Positions 38,744 to 48,179 of a stretch of DNA of 64,000 nucleotides are shown here, piece after piece (position 1 is the first letter of the stretch; each line of letters starts with the position of its first letter). The translations under genes and the position numbers were made by a program. Below the pieces are notes generated by a model. It was not told the DNA's origin, did not search any database, and saw only the letters and a list, made by a program, of their open reading frames with translations. This stretch comes from Paludibacteraceae bacterium (lineage in GTDB: Bacteria; Bacteroidota; Bacteroidia; Bacteroidales; Paludibacteraceae), in the NCBI GenBank assembly GCA_024693065.1, contig JAILLP010000020.1, positions 1-64,000 of the forward strand, read 5' to 3'.

Positions 38744-38774
38744 CAAAATTAGTAATTTGTTTCTAGTGCGGCAA
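38744..38774 (-). promoter_or_regulatory. holB operon promoter
   Basis: Minus-strand TTG (38774-38772), a 20-bp spacer, then TAATTTTG (38751-38744): full consensus match. Confidence 0.65.
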
Positions 38775-38791
38775 CAGATTGACCGAAAAAG

Positions 38792-38833
38792 TGAGAATGG
38801 CACTGAAAAATAATCAGGAGAGAGCCATTCTCA
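38792..38833. repeat. Inverted repeat between divergent promoters
   Basis: TGAGAATGGC (38792-38801) and GCCATTCTCA (38824-38833), perfect 10-bp arms 22 nt apart, between the holB and cysE promoters. No gene product is encoded here. Confidence 0.45.
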
Positions 38834-38938
38834 TAGGAAAAACAAGCATAAACCCCGTGATTCACGTGTCCATGACCCTCTTAAGTCCATAATTGACCAA
38901 AAAATAAATCGGACAGGCAATAGCTTGTTTTTTTTTAA

Positions 38939-38946
38939 TAACTTTG
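38939..38946 (+). promoter_or_regulatory. cysE promoter -7 box
   Basis: TAACTTTG matches TAnnTTTG; -33 is weak. Its position implies that the Met at 38971, not the earlier codons at 38944 or 38950, is the start of cysE. Confidence 0.5.
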
Positions 38947-38970
38947 CATATGAAATATCAGGCAACATCA

Positions 38971-39861
38971 ATGGATAAGAAAAAAATATTGACCAAGAAC
39001 GTTAAAATCCTCTCGGAAATCACCGAACAGGAAAAAAACATGCATACCGAAGGTGGCAAACAACCATCCGTTTCCGTCATTGAAAAAATCATTGAGACAC
39101 TCAAGCAAATCATCTTCCCAGGTTACTTCGGTGCGGAAATCCGAAGCACGGAAAGCCGTCACTACCACATAGGCGTGAGCATGGAGAACCTGGAGAAGGA
39201 TCTGAAGGAACAGATAAGCCTCAGTTTCAAGAGCTTCAAAGGAGAAGAGATCTGCGAAAGCAGCAGCGACGAGATCGCCTTAAAGTTCATCGACACTATC
39301 CCAGAGATAAAAAGGGTTCTGTACACGGACATCGAAGCGATGGCGAAAGCCGACCCGGCCGTCACCGCCTACGGAGAGATCATCTTCTGCTACCCTGTCG
39401 TACAGGTGATGCTCCACTACCGCGTGGCGCACGCCCTCCTGAAACTAGGTGTGCCTGTACTGCCCCGCATCATCACGGAGTTGGCGCACTCCAAGACGGG
39501 TATAGACATCCACCCGGGCGCACAGATCGGTGAATACTTCGCCATCGACCACGGCACGGGCGTCGTCATCGGCGAGACCAGCATCATCGGCAACCATGTC
39601 ACCCTCTACCAAGGTGTCACGCTCGGCGCCAAGAAATTCGCCAAGAACGAGCAGGGTGTCCTGCTCAACACACCAAGGCACCCTATCATTGAGGATAATG
39701 TCACTATCTACTCCAACTCCTCTATCCTAGGACGCATCACCATCGGACACGACACCATCGTGGGCGGTAACATCTGGGTCACCCAGAGCGTCAGACCATA
39801 CTCGAAGATCGTTCAGCAAAGGGCGGTCGAGGAGATGTTCGCCGACGGTGCGGGAATATAA
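38971..39861 (+). CDS. cysE: Serine O-acetyltransferase (EpsC type)
   Basis: A 296-residue serine acetyltransferase making O-acetylserine, the carbon acceptor for the CysK enzymes downstream. The N-terminal helical part is at about 1-130. The left-handed beta-helix of hexapeptide repeats runs from about 165 to 275 (GIDIHPGAQIGEYFAIDHGTG with the catalytic His, then VVIGETSIIGNHVTLYQGVTLG). The long N-terminal extension is typical of EpsC-like enzymes. The next gene starts 24 bp on, so cysteine precursor synthesis is tied to the PLP regulator. Confidence 0.92.
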   Translation: MDKKKILTKNVKILSEITEQEKNMHTEGGKQPSVSVIEKIIETLKQIIFPGYFGAEIRSTESRHYHIGVSMENLEKDLKEQISLSFKSFKGEEICESSSDEIALKFIDTIPEIKRVLYTDIEAMAKADPAVTAYGEIIFCYPVVQVMLHYRVAHALLKLGVPVLPRIITELAHSKTGIDIHPGAQIGEYFAIDHGTGVVIGETSIIGNHVTLYQGVTLGAKKFAKNEQGVLLNTPRHPIIEDNVTIYSNSSILGRITIGHDTIVGGNIWVTQSVRPYSKIVQQRAVEEMFADGAGI

Positions 39862-39885
39862 CCCAACGGAGAGTCCCCTCTGCCT

Positions 39886-40977
39886 ATGAAGAGCGACACC
39901 CCTATCCTAAGCATCACCGGATCAGACGGTTTTGGCGAGACGGGCATACAGTCCGACATCCAAACCATCTCGGAACTGGGGGGGCACCCGCTCTCCATCA
40001 TCACCTCCGTATCCGTAGAAAAGGGCGATGGCTCAAAAAGGATATTCGACCTGCCCGTAGAGATCGTCACGGAACAGGCCCAATCCATCATCGAGAAGGC
40101 AAAACCCAAGGCCATCAAGATCGGGCTGATACGAGACGCCCAAGCCATCCGACGGCTGCGGAATGAAGTCATCGCCTGCAAAACCATCGTCTGCGACCCG
40201 GGAATCATCTCCTCCGACGGCACCCCCCTCGTGCGCAAGGAAACCCTCGAAGCGATAAAAAAACACCTGATACCCATCTCCACCCTGCTCATCATCAAAT
40301 GCGAGGAGGCCAAGCTCCTACTAGGCAAGGAGATCTTCACGGACGATGACATGGTGGCGACAGCCGAAGCCTTTTCCGACATGGGGGCGGAGGCCATCAT
40401 GCTCCGTGGCGGGCACCAGACCGAGGGACGCATCACCACCCTGCTCTACCACAAGGGAAGGAAGCGTTTCTTCTCTTCCCACAACATGGACGGCTGGCAG
40501 AAGCATGGAGTCAGCGGGGCACTCTCCTCCGCCATCGCAGTGAGACTGGCGCTGGGCGACGATATACCTACCGCCATCCGCAACGCGCACGACTACATCC
40601 ACAGCCAAGTGGTCTACGCCGTGCCTTCCCCCGACAAAGCCTACCGGAACGCGGACCTGTACAACCAACTCATGTCACTCATCTCCGAGCATTACCGTCA
40701 CGCACACGACGTGGCCTACTATGCGGACCAGCTATCCATCACCCCAAGGTACCTTTCCCAAGTGACCAATAAGGCAGTGGGCAAAACGCCTAAGCAGGTG
40801 ATAGACAACTACCTGATACAAGAATCCATCCAACTATTGGAGACCTCCCGCCTCACCATCCAAGAGGTGGCGGACAAATTAGGATTCACCTCACAAGCCA
40901 TGTTCTGCAAATTCTTCCGCCACTACGAAAAAGTATCCCCTTCCCAGTTCAGGAAATCCTCCTCTTTGTGTTTTTAA
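39886..40977 (+). CDS. Degenerate ThiD-like kinase fused to AraC DNA-binding domain
   Basis: A 363-residue two-domain protein. Residues 1-255 have the ribokinase/ThiD fold of phosphomethylpyrimidine and pyridoxal kinases (ITGSDGFGETGIQSD at 10-24). The active-site turn, GTGC in ThiD or GTGD in pyridoxal kinases, reads GVSG (208-211), so catalysis is doubtful. Residues 260-363 carry an AraC-type double helix-turn-helix (SITPRYLSQVTNK; LTIQEVADKLGF; the SPSQFRK end). Placed directly upstream of pdxST, it is best read as a regulator whose former kinase domain senses a B6 vitamer. Direct repeats in front of pdxS (40986-41019) are its candidate operator. Confidence 0.8.
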   Translation: MKSDTPILSITGSDGFGETGIQSDIQTISELGGHPLSIITSVSVEKGDGSKRIFDLPVEIVTEQAQSIIEKAKPKAIKIGLIRDAQAIRRLRNEVIACKTIVCDPGIISSDGTPLVRKETLEAIKKHLIPISTLLIIKCEEAKLLLGKEIFTDDDMVATAEAFSDMGAEAIMLRGGHQTEGRITTLLYHKGRKRFFSSHNMDGWQKHGVSGALSSAIAVRLALGDDIPTAIRNAHDYIHSQVVYAVPSPDKAYRNADLYNQLMSLISEHYRHAHDVAYYADQLSITPRYLSQVTNKAVGKTPKQVIDNYLIQESIQLLETSRLTIQEVADKLGFTSQAMFCKFFRHYEKVSPSQFRKSSSLCF

Positions 40978-40985
40978 GCACAATA

Positions 40986-41019
40986 TTTTACCAAATAAGA
41001 ATACTTATTTTGCCAAATA
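40986..41019 (+). promoter_or_regulatory. Direct-repeat operator candidate upstream of pdxS
   Basis: TTTTACCAAATA (40986-40997) and TTTTGCCAAATA (41008-41019) are direct repeats exactly 22 bp apart (two helical turns), the usual AraC-family layout. Nested between them is an inverted repeat AAATAAG-AATA-CTTATTT (40993-41010). The downstream repeat overlaps the -33 box. Confidence 0.6.
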
Positions 41020-41039
41020 GCACATTCTGTCCACCTTTG
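41009..41039 (+). promoter_or_regulatory. pdxST promoter
   Basis: TTTG (41009-41012), a 19-bp spacer, then CACCTTTG (41032-41039). The -7 box deviates from TAnnTTTG by its first base, as expected for an activator-dependent promoter. Confidence 0.5.
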
Positions 41040-41076
41040 CACCCAAAATAAGAAATTCATAAAAAACAAAGGACAG

Positions 41077-41949
41077 ATGGAAGACAGAACAATTCTTAAC
41101 CGCAACCTCGCACAGATGCTGAAGGGCGGTGTAATCATGGACGTGACAACCCCAGAACAGGCTCGTATCGCTGAAGCGGCGGGCGCATGCGCCGTCATGG
41201 CGTTGGAAAGGATCCCGGCGGACATCCGCGCGGCAGGCGGTGTGTCCCGCATGAGTGATCCTAAGATGATCAAAGGCATACAGGCGGCCGTATCTATCCC
41301 GGTGATGGCCAAGTGCCGTATCGGACACTTCGCAGAGGCGCAGATCCTGGAGGCGATCGAAATCGACTACATCGACGAGAGCGAGGTGCTCTCACCAGCC
41401 GACGACGTATACCACATCGACAAACGTAAATTCAAAGTGCCTTTCGTCTGCGGTGCGAAAGACCTTGGTGAGGCATTGCGCCGTATCAACGAGGGCGCGA
41501 CCATGATCCGTACCAAGGGGGAGCCTGGCACGGGCGATGTGATCCAAGCCGTTAGACACATGCGCATGATGCAGAGCGAGATCAGAAGACTCGGTTCGCT
41601 CAACGACGACGAACTCTACGAGGCCGCTAAACAACTGCGTGTGCCTTTCGACCTCGTGAAATTCGTGCACGACAACGGCAAACTCCCTGTCGTGAACTTC
41701 GCGGCAGGTGGTGTGGCTACCCCAGCGGACGCAGCCTTGATGATGCAATTGGGCGCAGAGGGCGTCTTCGTCGGCAGCGGTATCTTCAAGAGCGGTGACC
41801 CTGTGAAACGCGCGCAGGCGATCGTGAAGGCCGTGACCAACTACAACAACCCTAAGATCTTGGCCGAGTTGAGCGAAGACCTTGGCGAGGCCATGGTCGG
41901 TATCAACGAGAGCGAAATCCAACTATTAATGGCTGAAAGAGGAAAATGA
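41077..41949 (+). CDS. pdxS: Pyridoxal 5'-phosphate synthase subunit PdxS
   Basis: A 290-residue TIM-barrel PLP synthase that makes PLP from ribose 5-phosphate, glyceraldehyde 3-phosphate and ammonia delivered by PdxT. Near-complete family conservation: [56 protein letters not shown] and [18 protein letters not shown]. It overlaps pdxT by 4 bp (ATGA). It supplies cofactor for the five PLP-dependent sulfur enzymes downstream and for SerC. Confidence 0.97.
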   Translation: MEDRTILNRNLAQMLKGGVIMDVTTPEQARIAEAAGACAVMALERIPADIRAAGGVSRMSDPKMIKGIQAAVSIPVMAKCRIGHFAEAQILEAIEIDYIDESEVLSPADDVYHIDKRKFKVPFVCGAKDLGEALRRINEGATMIRTKGEPGTGDVIQAVRHMRMMQSEIRRLGSLNDDELYEAAKQLRVPFDLVKFVHDNGKLPVVNFAAGGVATPADAALMMQLGAEGVFVGSGIFKSGDPVKRAQAIVKAVTNYNNPKILAELSEDLGEAMVGINESEIQLLMAERGK

Positions 41950-42512
41950 GAATAGCGATATTAGCATTACAAGGAGCATTCGAGGAACACCAACGAATGC
42001 TCCATTCTTTACATGTGGAGACATTCCTTGTAAGGAAACTGAGCGACTGGCAACAACCGAAAGATGGTGTGATCCTCCCCGGCGGAGAGAGCACCGCGAT
42101 GCTCCGGATCATGAAGGACGAAGAGTTGCTCCTCCCTATCCGTCAGGACATCGCCAACGGCTTGCCCGCCTTCGGCACATGCGCCGGCATGATCCTTCTG
42201 GCGAAGGAGGTGGAAAACGACACGAGGGAAAGGATCGCCACCATGGACATCTCCGTACTGCGGAACGCCTACGGCAGGCAACTCGGCAGTTTCTTCGTCG
42301 ACGAGGAGTTCAAAGGGATAGGCAACGTGCCGATGACCTTCATCCGCGCCCCTTACATCACAAAGGTACGCGAGGGCGTCGATGTGCTTTCCAGCCACGA
42401 CGGACATATCATCGCTGCCCGCCAAGGCAAACAACTCGTCACCTCGTTCCACCCTGAGCTGAACGAGGACACGAGAATTCACCAGTATTTCCTGAATATG
42501 ATCCAAGAATAA
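41946..42512 (+). CDS. pdxT: PLP synthase glutaminase subunit PdxT
   Basis: A 188-residue class I glutamine amidotransferase. It has the GGESTAM oxyanion region (about 46-52), nucleophile Cys in [11 protein letters not shown], and the late His-Glu of [13 protein letters not shown]. It feeds ammonia to PdxS. The following 299 bp hold no gene but do hold the cysK promoter. Confidence 0.95.
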   Translation: MRIAILALQGAFEEHQRMLHSLHVETFLVRKLSDWQQPKDGVILPGGESTAMLRIMKDEELLLPIRQDIANGLPAFGTCAGMILLAKEVENDTRERIATMDISVLRNAYGRQLGSFFVDEEFKGIGNVPMTFIRAPYITKVREGVDVLSSHDGHIIAARQGKQLVTSFHPELNEDTRIHQYFLNMIQE

Positions 42513-42716
42513 CATTCAAGTAATTATCTTAGATATTAAGAGCCTTAACTATGTCCACCTGTTTCGTTTTTGCATAGAATATCAGTCATAGCATCTACCC
42601 TTCCCACCCCTTCATAGAATAAAAATCTACAAAAACCTATCGGTGGATTCCAATATTAGTATATCATTCCATCGTATATTTATTATATAGATAATTTATC
42701 CATAATTTTAAATATG

Positions 42717-42748
42717 TTTGGTGAATTAATCTACCTACAGTAAATTTG
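42717..42748 (+). promoter_or_regulatory. cysK / nitrogenase-like operon promoter
   Basis: TTTG (42717-42720), a 20-bp spacer, then TAAATTTG (42741-42748): full consensus. The upstream 42513-42716 is AT-rich and contains no gene. No Cys-rich leader ORF is present here, unlike the two operons further on. Confidence 0.7.
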
Positions 42749-42811
42749 CAATGTCAAACGATAGCAAAACGATAGCGAATACAATAACATAACGAATAGG
42801 AGGATTTGAAA

Positions 42812-43750
42812 ATGGCAAAGATTATTGAAAGTTCATTGGAGTTGATTGGCAAGACGCCGATTTTGAAACTCAACAATTATTCTAAGAACGCAGGTGTAAA
42901 AAACGCGACACTTTTGGCGAAGTTGGAGTACCTTAATCCTGCAGGTTCAGTCAAGGACCGTATCGCCCTCGCGATGATCGAGGATGCGGAGAAGAAAGGT
43001 GTTCTGAAAGCAGGCGCCACCATCATCGAGCCAACATCCGGCAACACGGGTATCGGATTGGCCGCAGTAGCCGCCGCTAAGGGTTACAAGGCGATCCTGA
43101 CCTTGCCTGACACGATGAGCGTGGAGCGTAGAAACCTTCTCAAGGCTTACGGTGCGGAGATCGTATTGACCGAAGGCGCAAAGGGAATGAAGGGAGCCAT
43201 CGCTAAGGCGGAGGAACTCAACAAGGAGATCAAAGGTTCTGTTATCTTGGGTCAATTCGTGAACCCTGCCAACCCTAAGATTCACCGCGAGACCACAGGT
43301 CCTGAGATCTGGGACCAGACAGACGGTAAGGTGGACATCTTCGTAGCAGGTGTAGGTACTGGCGGTACTTTGTCAGGTGTGGGCGAATTCCTGAAATCCA
43401 AGAACCCGAACGTGAAGGTAGTAGCTGTGGAGCCTGCCACATCACCAGTCTTGTCAAAAGGAACAGCCGGTTCACACAAGATCCAAGGTATCGGTGCGGG
43501 CTTCGTTCCAGAGACATTGAACACGAAGATTTATGACGAGGTGATCGCCATAGAGAACGAGGACGCCTTCACCGAGGGAAGAAGATTCGCGGTAAGCGAA
43601 GGTATCTTGGTGGGTATCTCCTCAGGTGCGGCGCTGAAGGCTGCTTCGATCTTGGCAGAACGTCCTGAGAACAAAGGGAAGAACATCGTGGTTCTCCTAC
43701 CTGACTCTGGCGACAGATACCTGTCAACTGCCTTGTTCTCAAACAATTAA
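42812..43750 (+). CDS. cysK: Cysteine synthase (O-acetylserine sulfhydrylase), copy 1
   Basis: A 312-residue PLP beta-replacement enzyme making cysteine from O-acetylserine and sulfide. PLP lysine Lys48 is in [10 protein letters not shown], the substrate loop [10 protein letters not shown] near 70, and the phosphate loop [10 protein letters not shown] near 178. The start at 42812 is set by AGGAGG (42798-42803). It is the first gene of the transcript that runs into the NifB-like gene, which suggests that its sulfur or thiol donor comes from the nitrogenase-like enzyme. Confidence 0.93.
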   Translation: MAKIIESSLELIGKTPILKLNNYSKNAGVKNATLLAKLEYLNPAGSVKDRIALAMIEDAEKKGVLKAGATIIEPTSGNTGIGLAAVAAAKGYKAILTLPDTMSVERRNLLKAYGAEIVLTEGAKGMKGAIAKAEELNKEIKGSVILGQFVNPANPKIHRETTGPEIWDQTDGKVDIFVAGVGTGGTLSGVGEFLKSKNPNVKVVAVEPATSPVLSKGTAGSHKIQGIGAGFVPETLNTKIYDEVIAIENEDAFTEGRRFAVSEGILVGISSGAALKAASILAERPENKGKNIVVLLPDSGDRYLSTALFSNN

Positions 43751-43762
43751 TCACCGAATCTC

Positions 43763-43834
43763 GCATACATTCAGCGTATGCCGATGGCAAAAAAGGCCGT
43801 CGGGAAGGGGGACTACATTCCATGCCCGGCGGCC
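43763..43834 (+). other. Strong hairpins between cysK and the NifB-like gene
   Basis: A small stem GCATAC/GTATGC (43763-43781) is followed by a very stable one, GGCCGTCGGG (43795-43804) with CCCGGCGGCC (43825-43834). Only TT follows, so it is at most a leaky terminator; an mRNA-processing or stabilising hairpin that sets cysK above the downstream genes is more likely. No promoter follows before 43887. Confidence 0.5.
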
Positions 43835-43886
43835 TTGCCTACAATTAGTTAACACATCGTTTCAAACATATCTTCTACATGCGTCG

Positions 43887-44804
43887 ATGGCTGAAAAGTT
43901 GTCGGAGGGGGGATTATTATATCTAAAATTTATGACTGAGAACCAAGAGAGATTACGCAATAACCATCCATGTTTTGCCTCTAAACCGGGCAATCTGGGA
44001 AGGATTCACTTGCCTGTCAGTCCGGCATGTAACATCGGTTGCCGCTTTTGCAGCCGCGTGCTGAACGACACGGAGAACCGCCCAGGCGTTACGGCGAAGG
44101 TGATCAAACCGGAGGAGAGCATCGCCATCCTTAGAAAGGCGCTGAAGATATGTCCAGACATCAAAGTGGCAGGCATCGCTGGTCCGGGTGACACGCTGGC
44201 GACCGACACAGCTTTGGAGACCTTCCGCCTGGTGGGCAAAGAATTCCCACACCTGCTCAAGTGTATGAGCACCAACGGATTACTGCTCGACGAGAAGGCG
44301 GACCAAGTGATTGAGTCCAAAATCGATTCGCTGACGGTGACCGTGAATGCGATCGACCCTGAGATCGAGGCGAAGCTGAACAAGTTCGTCCTCTACCACG
44401 GGAAGAAATACGATGCTTACGAGGGCGCCAAGATATTGATCGAGAACCAGTTGAATGGTATCCGCAAGGTAGCGAAGAGTGGAATCACCGTAAAGGTCAA
44501 CACCGTATTGGTGCCACGGATCAACGGAAGCCACATCGAGCAGATCGCCAAGACGGTTTCCTCCCTAGGCGCCTCCATCTACAACATCATCCCGCTGATA
44601 CCGACCTACGAACTGAAAGACGAGAAAGCGCCTTTCTGCTTCGAGATCGAGGAGGCGAGGAAGAGCGCGGGGAAGTACATCGACGTCTTCCGCCACTGCA
44701 ACCGCTGTCGCGCGGACGCGGTGGGCGTGCCAGGCGTGAGCGAGTTCTCCAAGGAGGTCTATTCAGAAGATTTTGTAGTATCAGACACTTTTTCACATGG
44801 ATGA
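43887..44804 (+). CDS. NifB-like radical SAM protein (metallocluster assembly)
   Basis: A 305-residue homologue of the radical SAM domain of NifB, which builds the carbide-containing Fe8S9C precursor of nitrogenase cofactors. Seen: HPCF with Cys29; radical SAM motif C48-x3-C52-x2-C55 in SPACNIGCRFC; ENRPGVTA; AGIAGPGDTLA; and C271-x2-C274 in HCNRCRADAVG, the late NifB motif. It lacks the fused NifX domain of many NifB proteins, but a separate NifX-like gene overlaps its end by 8 bp. This implies that the reductase carries a NifB-derived cofactor. Confidence 0.85.
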   Translation: MAEKLSEGGLLYLKFMTENQERLRNNHPCFASKPGNLGRIHLPVSPACNIGCRFCSRVLNDTENRPGVTAKVIKPEESIAILRKALKICPDIKVAGIAGPGDTLATDTALETFRLVGKEFPHLLKCMSTNGLLLDEKADQVIESKIDSLTVTVNAIDPEIEAKLNKFVLYHGKKYDAYEGAKILIENQLNGIRKVAKSGITVKVNTVLVPRINGSHIEQIAKTVSSLGASIYNIIPLIPTYELKDEKAPFCFEIEEARKSAGKYIDVFRHCNRCRADAVGVPGVSEFSKEVYSEDFVVSDTFSHG

Positions 44805-45162
44805 CAAGAAACAGTACAACGCATTTCGAGTAGCGGCGGCCTCGACGGACGGATACACGGTCGACACACACTTTGGCAGAGCCACGGACTTCTACATTTA
44901 CCAGTTCTTCGAGGGAGAATGGGTCTATGTGGAGAGACGCACGGCGCCCCCGGTTTGTCAGAACGGAGTACACTCCAGGGACGACATGGAGAAGCGGGTG
45001 GAACTCTTCTCCGACTGCCAATACGTCACCGCGTCACGCATCGGAATAGGAGCCAGCGCCCTGCTGACACAGAAGGGGATCGTGGCGATGGCCTTGCCGG
45101 GCGAGCTGACCGACGCTTTAGACAAAATTTATTCTTACAACGAAATTCAAAACTTATTTTAA
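44797..45162 (+). CDS. NifX/NafY-like cluster-carrier protein 1
   Basis: A 121-residue protein of the dinitrogenase iron-cofactor family (NifX, NafY, NifB C-terminal domain). The typical start RVAAASTDGYTVDTHFGRA holds the conserved HFG. It probably binds or carries the NifB product to the apo-enzyme. With the preceding gene it reconstitutes the two-domain NifB in split form. Cysteines are few (C54, C73). Confidence 0.8.
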   Translation: MDDKKQYNAFRVAAASTDGYTVDTHFGRATDFYIYQFFEGEWVYVERRTAPPVCQNGVHSRDDMEKRVELFSDCQYVTASRIGIGASALLTQKGIVAMALPGELTDALDKIYSYNEIQNLF

Positions 45163-45191
45163 TTATTCACCCGCCACATTTCGTGGCATAA

Positions 45192-46055
<864 letters not shown>

Positions 46056-46100
46056 TTAAGAGTTAAGAATTAAGAGTTTAAAGGTAAAAGTTGATAGTTT

Positions 46101-46571
46101 ATGAGGTACAAAATTGCGGTTGCCACATCTGACGGAGTGAATGTAGACCTGCATTTTGGGTCGGCTCGGAGCTTCGACATCTACACGGTCGACGATACGG
46201 ACTTCCTGAAAATAGAGACCAGGGATGTCCCAACCTCAGACGATCAGGTTCTCCTGAGCACCAACAATGTCGGTGGCGAGACTGGTTGTGGCACAAATAA
46301 TGGCAACGGCTGTAACTCCGGTTGTGGCACCGGCTGCGGAAGCAAGAACGGTTGCGACAACGGAGGAAAGTCGGAAGCCGTGGAGTCGCTTTCCGATTGC
46401 CGATGTGTGGTCTGCAAGAAGATCGGGCGCAACATCCTGAAACAGTTCGAGCGCAAGGCGATATCGGTTTTCGACATCGAAATGCCTATCAAAGAGGCCT
46501 TGGAGAAGATCGTCGCCTACTACTACAAAATCGACGAGAGGAAGCTGAAGTTTAAAAATCAAGAAGAATAA
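46101..46571 (+). CDS. NifX-like protein 2 with Cys/Gly/Asn-rich insert
   Basis: A 156-residue NifX-family protein (VATSDGVNVDLHFGSA at the start). Unlike its neighbour it carries an insert at about 54-90 made mostly of Gly, Asn and Cys (C63, C71, C75, C79, C85), followed by C100, C102 and C105. Eight cysteines within 43 residues suggest that metal or Fe-S cluster binding has been added to the usual cofactor-carrier fold. It lies 9 bp before the NifD-like gene, so it is probably a dedicated chaperone for that pair. Confidence 0.75.
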   Translation: MRYKIAVATSDGVNVDLHFGSARSFDIYTVDDTDFLKIETRDVPTSDDQVLLSTNNVGGETGCGTNNGNGCNSGCGTGCGSKNGCDNGGKSEAVESLSDCRCVVCKKIGRNILKQFERKAISVFDIEMPIKEALEKIVAYYYKIDERKLKFKNQEE

Positions 46572-46580
46572 AAATTCATT

Positions 46581-48143
46581 ATGGCGAATAGAATCAATTT
46601 AAATATGACCACCGTCGAGAACCGCGAGTTGCGGCTCGGCACGATCATCGGGTGGGACGGCTCGGCCAAGCAGCTGATCGAACAGTCTGCCTACGACGAG
46701 CGAAGCGTAAAGAAGCACGGAGGCTGCAAGGGCGCCGGACAAGGCTGTAGGCTTTGCGAGTTGCAGAGCCCGCTGAACCAAGAGACGATGTGTTCCAATG
46801 CCATCGTACAATGTCAGATCGGTAACCTTACCGATTGTGTCTTGATTGACCATGCGCCTATCGGATGTAGTAGTGAATGTGCGAAGTTCAACCTCTCCAT
46901 GCACAAGGGATTGGAACGTCGTGGCAAGCCTCAGCAGAACACACTTAACATGAGTACCAACCTCCAAGAGAAAGACATGGTGTTCGGTGGTAGCGCCAAA
47001 CTTCGTCAGGCTATTCGTATCGCCAAAGAGCGTTACAATCCGAAGGCTATCTTCATCGCCATGGCCTGCGCGACGGCCATCACGGGCGAGGATATCGACA
47101 GCGTGGCGGAGGAGTTGGAGCCAGAGGTGGGTGTGCCTATCATCCCACTGCACTGCGAGGGCTTCCGAAGCAAACACTGGAGTACCGGTTTCGACGTGGC
47201 TTTCCATGGTGTTTTGAGACAGATTGTTGAAAGACATCCGAAAAAGAAACAGAAAGATTTAATCAATATCATCGCCTTGTGGGGTACGGACTGGTTCACC
47301 GACTTGTTGAAACCGCTTGGCTTGCGGGTGAACTACCTTTTGGACTGTGCTTCGTTCGAGGAGATCCGTCAGGCTTCGGAGGCCGTGGCGACAACAACTT
47401 TCTGTGAAACCCTTGGTGGTTACATGGGAGCTGCGTTGGAAGACCAATTTGGAGTCCCTCAAATCGACGCCCCACAACCTTACGGAATCAAAGGAACGGA
47501 CGCTTGGTTGCGTGCTATCGCGAAAGTGGTAGGCAAAGAGAAAGAGGCAGAAGCGTTCATTGAAAGCGAACATAAGCGTATCGCTCCTAAGTTGGAGGAG
47601 TACCGCGAATACTTCAAAGGCAAGTACGGAATGGTGCTCACCGGTTCCGCCTACGCCCACGGCTTGATCAGCGTGTTGGCTGAGTTGGGCATCAAGAACG
47701 AGGCCGCCCTAGTATTCCACCACGACCCAGTCTATGATGGTGCGGGTAAGAACCAAGACACCTTGAAGGAGTTGGTCGAGACCTACGGTGATATTCCTCA
47801 CTACACGGTCAGCAAGACACGTGCCTTCCAGTTGCCTCAACTCTTGAAGCGTGTGAAGACGGACTTCCTGATCATCCGTCACCCAGGTCTCGCCTCAGTG
47901 GCAGGACACCTTGGTGTGCCAACCTTCGCCTTAGGCGACGAGCACATCCCTGTGGGTTACGACGGAATCCTGCGTGTGGGTGAGATCCTGAAGGGTGTGT
48001 TGGCCCGCACGAAGTTCAACAAGACACTGCAGCGCCACGTACGCTTGCCTTACAACGATTGGTGGTTCAGCCAGACCGATCCGTTCAAGCTCACCAACGA
48101 CAAGGAGGTCTTCAAGGAGATCGAAGAGCGATTGGGCGAATAA
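46581..48143 (+). CDS. Nitrogenase-like component 1, NifD-like subunit, pair 1
   Basis: A 520-residue NifD/NifE-superfamily protein. Probable P-cluster ligands Cys71, Cys96 (HAPIGC) and Cys163 (ACATAITGEDIDS) match NifD C62, C88 and C154 in spacing and context. The position of NifD's cofactor Cys275 aligns with Gly in GYMGAALEDQFGVP, but Cys275 of this protein lies a few residues earlier (TFCETLGG); His455 (GDEHIPVGYDG) is a candidate for the second ligand. An additional N-terminal motif C49-x6-C56-x2-C59 is present. By context it resembles the methylthio-alkane reductase branch and not N2-fixing NifD. Substrate unproven. Confidence 0.85.
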   Translation: MANRINLNMTTVENRELRLGTIIGWDGSAKQLIEQSAYDERSVKKHGGCKGAGQGCRLCELQSPLNQETMCSNAIVQCQIGNLTDCVLIDHAPIGCSSECAKFNLSMHKGLERRGKPQQNTLNMSTNLQEKDMVFGGSAKLRQAIRIAKERYNPKAIFIAMACATAITGEDIDSVAEELEPEVGVPIIPLHCEGFRSKHWSTGFDVAFHGVLRQIVERHPKKKQKDLINIIALWGTDWFTDLLKPLGLRVNYLLDCASFEEIRQASEAVATTTFCETLGGYMGAALEDQFGVPQIDAPQPYGIKGTDAWLRAIAKVVGKEKEAEAFIESEHKRIAPKLEEYREYFKGKYGMVLTGSAYAHGLISVLAELGIKNEAALVFHHDPVYDGAGKNQDTLKELVETYGDIPHYTVSKTRAFQLPQLLKRVKTDFLIIRHPGLASVAGHLGVPTFALGDEHIPVGYDGILRVGEILKGVLARTKFNKTLQRHVRLPYNDWWFSQTDPFKLTNDKEVFKEIEERLGE

Positions 48144-48179
48144 TTCCTCTAAGTTTTTAACATCAAAAGAATCAATCAA

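Noticed and set aside
42551-42577. Short ORF MSTCFVFA as a third cysteine leader before cysK
   Set aside because: It lies upstream of the promoter at 42717-42748, has one Cys and no RNA element follows.
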